A DNA stretch of 64,000 bases from positions 436,001-500,000 of the forward strand of contig JAKNDB010000092.1 of NCBI GenBank assembly GCA_024305405.1, written 5' to 3'. The position numbers were made by a program, and so were the translations under genes. Shown piece after piece: positions 11,789 through 23,500 of the stretch. Each line of letters begins with the position of its first letter. Within the stretch, counting starts at the first letter, position 1. Source of the DNA: Dirofilaria immitis (taxonomy: Eukaryota > Nematoda > Chromadorea > Rhabditida > Onchocercidae). The notes beneath the pieces were generated by a model. It had not been told where the DNA came from and did not search any database. It saw only the letters and a program-made list of their open reading frames with translations.

Positions 11789-13374
11789 CTAAAATTTATT
11801 CATAAATTATTGTTTATATTACCATAAAACATAATGCATAATTTGAATATTACAAATCATTAAACACTAATTCAGGAAATGATATGATTCGATTATCAAA
11901 AATAAATATCACTTCAGAATCTCTCACGAACAAACATGATAACTGATAAGGAAACTATGGTTCAAATTCTTTTGAAATAAATTGAATCATTATACTAATT
12001 ACAGAGCTCCTTTTTAACTTTAACAATTTAAATTTCAATGATGAAATTCTCTTTTGGAAAAGATTAATTTTGCTTTCTCAATAAGTACCGTTCATTTTTG
12101 ATAACAAGTTTTCAGATTCCGATGATAATTCTGATGATAATTAAAATTTATCCCTGAAATGAAATTTTGATTAAAATAATCTAAAAAAGACATAAAACAA
12201 ATAATATTTTTAAATATTCGATCCAATGAAAATATGATACCAAATTATCAATGAAATAATTAAATATATAGCATAGACTTATCAGTTTTTTTAATTAAAA
12301 TTGAAAAAAGTGCTAGCTTTTTGAATAAATTAAATTATTGATTATTCTAATTTTTTTAAACTGTTAGATTTATTGATTACTAATATAAATGGTTCGATTT
12401 TGTGCCACAATTATTAGATCATTAAAATTTTCAATCATTCGTCCAATATAATTTATATATATATATAGCTCACCGCCAAATGCAAATAAACCACTCAGAT
12501 CGATTTTTATAGAAAAAATGATTGATATTTTAATGACCAATTAATGTTTATATGTTTTAAATTAATATTCTGATAAAATAATTTACATATTTTCGATATT
12601 TTTTTATATTTCATAAAATTCATTCATTTTTTCTGAGATATTTTTCTCGACTATCTACCGAAAGCTTGAAATTATCGAGAATTTTATCCATATGATAGCA
12701 ACCCATTGTATAATATTTTATTTTTGCAAATACATTTGTTGATTTATGAAACAATGCAAATGATTGTTGATTTCGATGCAATTGATTAAATGAGAAAAAT
12801 TCAAATTTATTAATAAAAAATATTGAAAATATTCAGATAAAGTATTATTTGATAACAAATATTAATAAAATATATTAGATATCATTTCGAATTAATATAG
12901 TTTATTTAAGTAAAGAATTGTCTGTTACTAATATGATAATCATTTTCAATTTTCGTATACATTTTTAATTTTTTTTATCGCAAAATAATCCGGTGAATAA
13001 AATCATGATAATACAGGTATAAGAGAAAAAATTGTTTTATTGAAGTAATTTAAAATTTACGCCTTAAATATTTAAGTATTCGATTTAATATCTTTTTTCC
13101 AGTAACATAAATTCATTGTGATTATTTTTCAATTATTTCGATATTATCATATTGTATTATCTGGCATCGCTTTTGCCATATTATATGCATTATCTTCTTA
13201 ACGATTAATTTTTATAGATTAACAATTATTGATAATTAAATTTGTCGGCAGGAATATATATTTGGAATAGTTGCTAATATGACAAGAAATATTTTATTCA
13301 CTTATTTTATTTTACTTTTATCGAAATATCTGATATTAAAATTGAAAATATTTCAAAAATGCCTTTTCCGTTAT

Positions 13375-13690
13375 TAATTATTACTATTAATTATTATTAC
13401 TGTTATTATTATTATTTATTATTGTTAATTATTATAACTATTATTAATTATTATTATTGGTTATTACCATTACTATCAATTGTTATTACTATTATTATTA
13501 GTTATTATTATCATCAACTGCTATAGTTATTGTTAATTATTACTACTGCTAATTATTACTATTATTATTATTAGTTATTATTATTATCATTTGTTATTGT
13601 TATTACTGTTAATTATTACTACTGCTACTATTATTATTATTATAAATTATGACCATTATTGTTGTTGTTATTATTATTATTTGTGAATAA
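13375..13690. repeat. degenerate ATT-type trinucleotide repeat tract
   Basis: About 300 bp of ATT/TTA triplets interrupted by ACT, GTT and GCT triplets, with higher-order repetition of phrases such as TTAATTATTACTATTATTAT. It is a decayed microsatellite with no coding content. Confidence 0.85.
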
Positions 13691-13854
13691 TTTGTTCGGT
13701 TTGATTTATTGATGAAAAAGTTTAAAAACAATTTGAAGATCAATAATATAGCATCTCTCATTCTCAATAAAAATTTTTTTATTTTTATTTCTGTAAGAGA
13801 AATAATAATTATTGTAATAAAATAAAATTTGTTGACAATATTATAGATGTATGC

Positions 13855-13882
13855 AAGAGAGAGAGAGAGAGAGAGAAAGAGA
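13855..13882. repeat. GA dinucleotide microsatellite
   Basis: A run of roughly ten GA units followed by AAAGAGAGGG. A typical microsatellite. Confidence 0.85.
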
Positions 13883-14971
13883 GGGCGAAAGATTTCAATA
13901 TTTATTGTAAATAAAATCTTTCAGTAAACATAATTCATTCATTGTTTGTGCAAATTTACAATTATAGAAGTGTAAATTTAATAGAAATGTTCGAGAAATA
14001 TGGAAGAGATAAATATTACATGGATTATTAAAGATATCATAAACAGATTAATAAGTAATGCTAAAATTTGCAATAATCAATAAAAATATTTGATTTGAAA
14101 TAGAGAAACTTATAATAAACTATTTTTTCTCGAGAAAATTTGATGAAAAAAATAGGTTTATTTATTTTTTTAAATCAAGGAAATCATAAAATTATTAATA
14201 TTTATGATAAGTAATTAAAACTTATGTTTCACTGATCACTGATAGTTTTGCCTTTTATCATATTTTTCGGTTTATACTTCATAATTATACTTCATGCGAT
14301 AACAAGAAAAAGATTAGTATTATGAACTTTATTTTCATATAAATTAAACAATGTGCAAAGGTATTATTATTACATGAGCTTAACGAATTGATGACAATAT
14401 GTAAGAAAGCTTATAATTGAATTAATTAATTGATAATTGATTAAATGGTTAAAAATTTATTTTTAAACAATATTAGCAAAATTCAAAACTTTATCTCATC
14501 GATTCTAATCAGCTATTATAAAAGGAAGAAGGAAATTAAATTTCAAGTTACAAATTATAAGTAATGGTATATGTATATGAAAATGATTATTTGAATAATA
14601 TATATAAGAGAGGTATTTCATTTATTTATTTCAAATTCTCTGTTGTTAGACAAAAGAAATGAAATATTTCAAATAATAAAAATAAATTAAAGCAAATATT
14701 AATCGAATTAATAATTTATAAAGTAACTATTACACTTAATTTTATGCACAGATAATTTCAAAACAATAAAAATTCTTTTTATTTATTATATTATATAATA
14801 TGAATATGTCAACTGATAACGATATCCTTAATTATTCATTATTTGTTAATTATGATAATATATAAATGATGACATGCATTTGTTAAATGATAATGTATCA
14901 TTAGATTGCACAGTTTCAACCTAAATTTTCAAAAAATTTTTCATATAATTTTGACTACAGATAATTAATGA

Positions 14972-16050
14972 TTAAAGAGGCTGAGGTTGAAAGATTGCCA
15001 AAATTGATGTAAATAATGAATTAACATAATTATTAATTGCGCTAATTGCATTATTAAGAAAAATCCAAAAATCACCGGCATCTTGTTCCATTGTATTATT
15101 TGAATTAAGAATTGATTTTTTTACAGCAGACTTCTTCTTCAAATCAACAGTAAGATCACGAATGATTGACTCTAACCAACTTGTCAAGTTGCTTTTAGTT
15201 TCACGTTTTTCCATTTTTCCATTTCCAATTTCTTGTTCCATTTCAGATTTTTTTATATTTTCCATTCCAAATTTCTTTAACGCATCAATAAGCAATTTGT
15301 CATTTAATTTAATTGACTCTGTAGCTGTATTCTGATTGATATTATCATCTATCGAGAAATTTTTGATCTACCATCCTATAAAGAGCAAAAAATAATAATT
15401 TAAAAAAATTATCTTGATTATATTAAGCAAAATTTTATTTGAAATAATTTTCTTTCATTATTTTAAAATTTTTCTCTAAATTAAAATACTTTTTTATAAA
15501 CTATTTTAAAAATTAAAATTTAAGAAAACGAAATTTTGAAAAATTTAATTTTATTATAAGTAGCATTATTTGTAAATTGAAAGGATTAATCAATAACATT
15601 CGTGACATTTGATTCCATTTATTGAAAATTAAACTTTGATCATAACCAAACAATATAAAAAGCTAATAGAATATTTTAATTAATTGGTCAAATAAAAGAA
15701 ATGTATTAGTTTAGCGATCGTTTTTATCTTAAACGTAAGTGTATCATTAACGCATTTTACGTCAAATTTCAATGAAATATTAACTTCGAAATCGAAATAA
15801 TCCTATCATTTGAATATTTTGGGGAGATATAATGCTGGACAATTGATTAGGTGATGTATCGAATGATAAAATAATCTTTTAGTGATATATTAAAAATTTG
15901 AATTAAGAAATTGCATTGAACGTTCTTAAATAGCTTTAATGACTCGGATGGAAACAAAAAATTGAAGTAATATCAATGATAAACGAAAAATACCTTTGCA
16001 AATATTAAAATACATAGAAATATGATAATAATATACAAACGAAAGATCAT
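14972..16050 (-). CDS. small secreted protein, 150 aa, family unknown
   Basis: Two exons on the minus strand join in phase 0: 15994-16050 (ATG, 19 codons) and 14972-15367 (131 codons plus TAA). Exon 1 is a near-perfect signal peptide (MIFRLYIIIIFLCILIFAK) with donor GTATTTT. The mature part starts IKNFSIDDN, then is charged and helix-prone (KKFGMENIKKSEMEQEIGN; LTVDLKKKSAVKK), with sequons NFS, NLT and NNT. It ends in a more hydrophobic stretch (ISAINNYVNSLFTSILAIF). It has no cysteines after the signal region. I recognise no family. A signal peptide confined to its own first exon is shared with the gene at 41 kb and nearly with that at 45.5 kb. It probably encodes an excreted or secreted nematode product, although the late hydrophobic segment could act as a membrane anchor. 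Confidence 0.62.
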
Positions 16051-17805
16051 TTTTGATGATATTTGGAAGTATGATATCAATCAATAAACAATAAATTCAT
16101 TCACTGATTATAAATAGTATTAACTTTACAGGCAATCTTGTTTATATTTTAAACGTTTTAAATTTTGAAAACCGATTAATCTTAGATTTCTGAAATTTCC
16201 CGAATTTATGTAACCGCTTCGTTTTACCATCATAAAAGATAGCTTATAATTCGATATGTTAGAACTAAAATAATTCTATTAAAATTTATCACGTTTATTA
16301 TTGTCATAATCATTATCGAAATTGTTAGTATCATTGCCAGCATTATCGTCATTATCCTTATCGGTCATCTATGTGTATTTAAATACTGATAAATATTTTT
16401 GCAAACTGATAATTCACTGATAACCACGATCATTTACATTCGTAGTAGAGAGTTTTTTAGAATTTGCTTATTTATTTAGCTATCGCTTCACCAAATTTTC
16501 ACATTCTTTTATTTTGGTCATTGGGTCATCATCTGGAAAAAAAGCCGTCCATTTAATGTTGAACATTCATAGATAATTGATGATGATGATGTCAATGACA
16601 ACAGTAAACAAATAATGACGATGATGACAATGATAATAATATCAACAAAATTATCTTATTTCTAAAAATCTTGTAAATTATGCAAAACGACAAATTGCTA
16701 ATTATCGTTTTTTCACCCATAGTGCCATTGACATAGACAAGAAGTTTGGCCCAATAATATTTTATAGCTTATTACAATAGAATAAATTGACTAAGCATTA
16801 AAAAAATAATATAAGGTTTAATTTTTAACGTTAAATTTTGCAATATACTATAATGCAAATTACGCAGATAATTTTTGGTATTACAATTCATTAGCTTTTT
16901 CATTTTGCATATTTACTTCAAAAAAATTTACATATTTGATGAGAAATTGTAATATAAGAAATTAAAATATGAATTTTATCGATAATATATTTGTACGATA
17001 ATAGATTTATACGGAAATAAAATATATCGGTTGTATTTCACCCAAATTGTTAGTTTTTATGCTTTTTATTATCTTATTCTATCATATGTTATATTTGATG
17101 AGATATTTTATTACAGTCAAATTACTGAAATAATTAAAATTAAAATGTTACTGTATTCTAATTTCTATTAAATTCTGTGCTTATGCTTATAATTTAGAAA
17201 GTTGGAAAATTTTTGAAACTTTTTCATTGCAATACAATACAATATGGGTAATGTGTTGAAACGAAATCATATCAAAACATCTGCTCTTAATCACTCATTA
17301 TCATATGGATTGTATAGGAAGAAAAGCAAATCATTTTCTAAGGTTTTATTTAATTTGAAGAAATAGTTGTTTCAGCGGCAGCAACTAATTTGTTCAAATT
17401 TGTTCAACGAATAGATTAGACATAATTATTTAGCAATAATATTATTTAAAATGTAGGTCTATTCATAATAATCAGTGAATACAACTTTTTTTTGTAAGGC
17501 AAAAAAATGATTATTTTAATCGATTGTATTAGTGCTAATATTGACATAAAAATTCCAAAAATATCGCTTAAAAATTCTTAGGTAAATATAAAAACTAATA
17601 TGTTGCAAGTATACAATAGTACACTGTAGCGTACAGAAGGAAATAAAATAACAGAAATTATTTAGCCTAAATATAAATATACGGTAGTATTCGGAAGAAA
17701 ACGAAATACAAATATTACGGTAATATATAGAAGGAAGGAAAATGGTAAAAATTATTTAGCCTAAAGAAGCAAAAGTGGTAGATTTGGAGAATAATACGAA
17801 TATGA
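16051..17805. other. intergenic, A+T-rich
   Basis: About 1.75 kb between divergent genes (the secreted protein on minus, the serine-rich gene on plus), so it should hold both promoters. No motif beyond A+T-rich DNA could be assigned. A short degenerate tandem repeat lies at its right edge (listed). Confidence 0.45.
17625..17775. repeat. degenerate tandem repeat, about 50 bp unit
   Basis: The phrase AAAATTATTTAGCCTAAA and its flank (a purine-rich AGAAGGAA block followed by an A-rich block) occur at about 17640-17672 and again at 17727-17765, with a partly matching unit between them (CGGTAGTATTCGGAAGAAAA). It lies just upstream of the 17.8 kb start codon. Confidence 0.55.
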
Positions 17806-18714
17806 ATGAACCGGATTCATGGACAACGTCAGTTTAAAATTTATTTATCAATTAATTTCAGGTGATAAGCACAATTGACTTATCTTTTACTAATCTACAG
17901 ATGATGAAAAAATTTTTTCGTAATATATGATAATTAATAATTACTATATATATGTGCATAATATGCAATAATTAAATTTTTATTGATCACTATATTTCTT
18001 ATGATTAATGTTAATAAGTTCCAAAGTTTTTGTGTGCAATGTTAAGATTCATAAGTTTTCGATGTATCATCTCACAAATTATCAGATTAGATATGCTGAT
18101 AAAAATGGCCAATGTTTGATATGAACGTATGCAGAGATATTTTACTATAATACTTCATTGACAAGAATAATATTAGGTATCAAACGCAAAAAATACATGA
18201 ATAATAATGTTACAGGACAATTGGTACCTTATCAGTACCTTTTAGCCTAAGCATTCCAACAGGTGAGAGTGAACAAAATATTAGCGAAGAAAGTACCACA
18301 AGCCAAGATGACTGTATTCTTTCCAGTAGCAGTTGCAGTAAAAAGTATTTTATTAATATCAAATTTTGTTATCAATTTATCATAAATTTATAAAAATATT
18401 CTAAATTAAATTCAAATACATTTCTAAATAATACTTGAATATGGCATGGGAGATTATAAATTTGAAATCTACAAAAATGTTAGCTTTTAGATTATTTCAG
18501 ATCATCGACAACAAGTAGAGCCTCAAATACATCTGCAGATTTTTCATCATTCAAAAATTTAAGCAAAATATCCGAACATACAACGGTGCGCCTACGACCT
18601 GATGACATCGAATGGATGAATGACGTGCGAAAATATCAGGACAACGAACCTGTCTTCCGTAAAAACCCTTCGTATGCCCCTAGCTTTATCGACATGAGTA
18701 TCATTGAATATTGA
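17806..18714 (+). CDS. uncharacterised small serine-rich protein, 123 aa
   Basis: Three exons close exactly in phase: 17806-17831 (ATG, MNRIHGQR), 18216-18337 and 18491-18714 (TGA). The second exon includes TIGTLSVPFSLSIPTGES and a Ser/Cys run (ILSSSSC). The third holds RSSTTSRASNTSADFSSF, then a less simple C-terminal part (VRLRPDDIEWMNDVRKYQDN) and ends PSFIDMSIIEY. The serine- and threonine-rich N-terminal half suggests a disordered, phosphorylatable region with a short folded or binding segment at the end. There is no signal peptide and no recognised family. The start was chosen because only this ATG gives the two leftover bases needed by exon 2. Exon 3 has an internal in-phase donor that could feed the exons at 19.0-19.6 kb. 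Confidence 0.5.
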
Positions 18715-19020
18715 CATCAATTATCATATCATCTGAGAATTCTTGTATTTTTCTCATTTTTACCAATGAATCATATACCATAATGCTACTGTAATAAATA
18801 TGAGGCAATATTGTAGTGTTGGAAAATCTGCGCATTATTCTTATTGTAAAAATGCATTAGAAATGGAAATTTGACATCGAATGAAAAAACGAATATATTC
18901 ATTGAGAATTTTAATATGAAATGCCAAAAACTCCTATATTTTTTCCTTTCTGATTCCTTCATAATTTAAGATTGTATGTATTAGTAATAGTTATGTAAAT
19001 TATTCAACGATATATTGCAG

Positions 19021-19573
19021 AAAGCTGCATTAAAGATACAACCACGCAAAATGTATCCACGACTAAAATGGCATCATCTCTATCATCAATGGGCATTACG
19101 ACAAACTCCAAAAGCCTATAAGGGTATAATTTTAAATTTTATTATGAAATTATAGTAAAAGTAAATATTTCAAATCATCCAAGCTAATAAATATGTCACG
19201 TTTTTTTCCTCTCATAAGATCAATATTAATGATTTTCTATAAAAATTTACTGATAATAACTGATGAGCTTTTCTTAATTAATCCAGCCATCAATGAATAA
19301 TTGTAATCAATAAATAAATGATAAATATGCTATGGCGAGAAATTCATCGGTATGGAATAAATCATCAGAAAATGAATGATTAGATTAAATTTTAAATACA
19401 ACAGATGAATATTTTAATTAGTGACAAGAAAAATCCAACATAATACAATAGTTTTAGGGAAAGATGTATTGAATCCATACATTGATAAAATATTGGAAGG
19501 AAAAAATGACATTGACGTGAATTCATCTGATTTAGAACGTGGCATATTTTATTTAAAGTGTACCAATTGCTAA
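19021..19573 (+). CDS. two further exons: separate gene or alternative 3' end of the preceding gene
   Basis: Exons 19021-19123 (after TATTGCAG) and 19458-19573 (after GTTTTAG, stop TAA) join in phase. The first reads KAALKIQPRKMYPRLKWHHL then YHQWALRQTPKAYK. The second reads GKDVLNPYIDKILEG and ends IFYLKCTNC. A phase-0 donor (ACAACG|GTGCGC) inside the third exon of the preceding gene would splice directly to it, giving an alternative C-terminus. Otherwise the ATG inside the first exon would start a roughly 62-aa product. No family is recognised. In another frame the first exon is also open for 30 codons, so the frame rests on the join to the second exon. Confidence 0.38.
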
Positions 19574-20537
19574 TACATGTTACGTGGTTCTACGTATAAA
19601 TCTCATTAACTTTATTAATTAACGATTGCTCCCACACATATACGCTTAATCTGAGATAAAAATTCTTTCAATCAATATTATAAACACTTTTGAAATCTTA
19701 AAAGTATTAAATCAATTCATTTTCTCGAAAGATAAATTTAATTACACTTATCGATTCTAACACTCTTTTGTTACTCATTTTAAAATCAAGATTTATTCAT
19801 AACTTGTCTCTCTTTTATAATATGTCAAAAACAAATGATGGAATAATAAAAATCATAACATTATAAGAAGGCACATACATCCAATTAATACCTCATTAAA
19901 AATTTGCAGAACTGAGTAACAATCTCACAAAATCTCAACATTAAAATAGCATACCTAATAAAAAGAACAGGATGACACATTTGGATGATTCTGATATTCC
20001 TAAAAATGACATCTTAAACACAATATCAACTTTAGTTTCAGGAGGAATATCTTTCCAGGAAAATTATTCAATCAGTTTAAAATTGTTTCCTATTTGCTAA
20101 TTTTTCTATCTTCTTCTCCCACTTATTAAAAATAATATTTGTCTAATAAATGATTTCAACCACAACATAAAATTCATAACATTTAAACAATGATAATAAC
20201 AAAGTTTCGGTTAAATTAAGTATTTGACGATGTCATCTCTATATTAGAGATCAATTATACAAATACCGGTTTGAAGACAACAAAAAATTGAAAATTAGCA
20301 TAAATTGAATATAATATCAAGTGCAAAATATGAAATGAAATTCCGCAAAACAAAACAGCTTCAACTAATAAACAGTAAATTAGCAAGACAACGGAGAAAG
20401 TGAATCAAATGTCAAACAACAAAACTGATAAGCTAGATAACCCTGCAAAACTTTTAAAGTTTTCTAGACAACATGAACATATTCTAACTATTTCAAATTA
20501 ACTTCATGATAAAATGTCAAGGAAAGATAGCAAATGA
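19574..20537. other. intergenic between convergent genes
   Basis: About 1 kb, A+T-rich, between the plus-strand exons and the 3' end of the nucleoporin gene. No further feature is supportable. Confidence 0.5.
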
Positions 20538-23500
20538 TCACATTAAATGTCTCTTTCGTAATAAATGTGCTGATGTTGGTGATCGGTCTGGAACACTCCA
20601 AAGAATCGGTTCTCCCGGACTTCCAGCTGAACGGCTGGATCGATTGGATAATGGTGACAGATTAGGTGAACCCAAAAACTCTTTCCATTAGCGTAAGCTA
20701 ATGATGGATACCGTTCTACAATTCTTTTTACATTTATTATTTTTATACTTGATAGTACTGAAAGTTTCATAACAAAAAAATTTTCTCATCTTCTATATTA
20801 GATAAGCAAATGAAACTACCTTTTTTATAAAAAGAAAAAGAAGAAAAAACATAAGCTTATACGATGTTTACACAATGTTTACACAATACTAATTTATTAT
20901 AAAAAATCAAGAATTTTAACCTGAATAATCACTGGCAAACGATCCATATGTGGCATTAGGATCGGAATTGTAAAACGAGCTGAAGAAATAAGATAAGAAG
21001 CTATATCCCTGCAGTGCGCTGCAAATATATTTAATTCGTACAACTGAAAGTTAGATATTAAACAATGGAAATTTCTGGAAACTGCACAACAAAAATCATG
21101 AAATAAGAAAGACACTTTTTTCCGATTGCCCAAACCATACATTTGTATGTCATCTGGTATTAAAAATGTACCGAAATGAATTGATCAAATAAGTTACAAC
21201 GAAAATATTGAGCAAAAGTGAAATTACGTGAAGTACCTATTATTGCGATAAGAATTCCAGCGGTAAAAAGTGTCACACATACTTGAACAATTGTTGATTC
21301 CAGAAATGAACGCAGAAGACCCATCAAATTATCAGAAGCTATAATAATATTAGTTTTAAATATGCAAATATTGTGGCATTTATAATATCAGAAAAATGTA
21401 AGAGAAAATGCATGACAAATAGAAAAAATTCATAACAGCAACTAAGTACCACGTAAAACAGCTTTCGAAGCGTCTCCATGAAGAACGATAGTTACCGGTA
21501 TTACTTCAAATTGGCCCGTTACTGCACTTTTGACTGTAATACTGCAGTTATCCAGTAATTCTTGCCATAAAAGCACTGAATTTATATCCAGCTGCAAGGA
21601 TTTTTGTTAATGAAATCGCATAAAAAAAAACTAATTAAGTTCTAATATACAATATATTTTATAAAATATTTTTATTTCTTTCATGTTCTGCTACTGTTTA
21701 AGTTTCTTATTTAATCAGTTCATCTCCAAAGCAATTATTAGCTATCGGAAGCATTAAGACACATGCCTCAACACGATACCATAATTCGGTGAGTGATATC
21801 GATTTAACTTTCTTTATACGCAAAACACCTCTACCATCAGTTTCCACTGATATTTTGCTAGCATCAGATGCGGGTGAGTGTATAACTAGATCGGCTTCCA
21901 ATGCGTTAACATTGTTTAAACGTATCTCGCGTTGTATAACTTCAAAACGTGAGTAAAAAGTAACTATTACGTTTGCTTCTTTCACCTGAAATATTCGTCG
22001 AAGCTATTTGCTTAGTTAAAAAGCTTTTTAAAACTTCAAAGTCAACAGAACGATCCATATCCTCTCTTCTGCTGTAATTCATTTCAAAGCTAAAAAAGAG
22101 AGCAGAAAACAACAAAAAGAAATATTCAAAATCGCATAAACCTTGCCAACACGATTCCAGATAGCTGTGATATTTAAAGCAAGACTTTGATGTTCGATTA
22201 AAGCAAGTGGTCCTTCGAATGTCTGCTCTACTAGTATACAACCATATTTACCTGAAGAAAGCTAAAATTCAATAAATTTTATCGAAGGATTCTTTATTCT
22301 CGTTTGCTCACTGATGCATGCAGAAAAAATTTGGTATAGTAATAAATGCTTATTTCTTTTACAATTTTTGCAAATCTAAAAATTATCCGATTTAAAAAAT
22401 TTTCTCTAATAATAAACTTAAAAGATTTATAATAGTATAGTTTATTTTATTTCAACCAATATACAATAGTTTGTATAAAATGCCTCAAATTTACAAAACG
22501 AAACAAATCCCTTACCTAATTTGGGAAGAAAAGTTGAACGAGCAACAAATAAACTTGTTGCCAAAGCATTTACTTTTTTACGAAATTGATAGTACAATCA
22601 AAGGTGCATCCAAAACCAGTTTTTCCAATAGCAAAGGTGTGCAATCTAAATGCCATGGAAATATTAGCTCAATATTCATGAAGCAAGGTGTGATGTTTGA
22701 TTGATATCAATTAAACGAGGAGCAATGAAAGTTGTTTGAATATATTTGTGTTATATTACTATTCTTATGACCTATATGAACCACAACTTTGTGGAATTCC
22801 TCAGGAAAGCATCCGTTTAATTAGAAAATTTCTCATTGAAGTCCGAAATATATGCTATAAATATGAAAAAGAACGAAGTATCGTGAAATTTCTCAATTTT
22901 TTCGTCAAATGGATTTACCAAATAATTATACGACAAAAATGAAGAGATAATAAAAAAGGTACCATAAGTATTAGATGGATTTTGTTCAGTATTATCAATG
23001 AGTACTGGAAAAAGATACTGGTGATTCTTTATGTTCGAAACGAATTGTGGTACCGAAGAAAAACGGAGTGACTTTGCAGGGACAATATTGCGCTGCAAGA
23101 AATACATATCGAAAGCAGGGATTTGTGAAATTTGAAAAGGTAGAAAATCCCATTCAAAATAATACTATTAAAACAAGTTCAGGATTCAAAATGTAATTGG
23201 GATCTAAAAGAAAATTAAAAAGCAAAGAAATTTTCTTATTGGTTTACTAGGGTATTGTTGCATAAAGTATTGTTCTTGATTCATCATAGTAATGATCATC
23301 ACAGTATAAAAAAATATATATAGCTTATGATTCATCTGATTAGGATACTTTATTCGTCACAAACACGAAAAAATTTTTTCAGTACCCTAGAAATATATTA
23401 TTTCATTTTTTTATCGTGATTTGATACCTAGCTGTATTGGTATGATTAAAATATATACCTTAGTGAAGACGGTTTGTTTCTGAGAGTCATATGAAGCAAT

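Larger units (their letters stand above)
11789..14971. other. intergenic, A+T-rich with microsatellites
   Basis: About 3.2 kb without a supportable gene. It contains a short (TA)n run near 12455, the long degenerate ATT/GTT trinucleotide tract at 13.4-13.7 kb and a GA run at 13.86 kb. Confidence 0.5.

Noticed and set aside
12110..12145. Plus-strand DSDDNSDDN-like peptide resembling the acidic exon at 11.3 kb on the other strand.
   Set aside because: Short, simple composition, wrong strand; a chance GATGATAAT repeat.
16480..16532. Minus-strand terminal exon candidate after a consensus TTTTTTTCCAG, reading DDPMTKIKECENLVKR and stop.
   Set aside because: Only 17 codons and no upstream exon could be found to join it.
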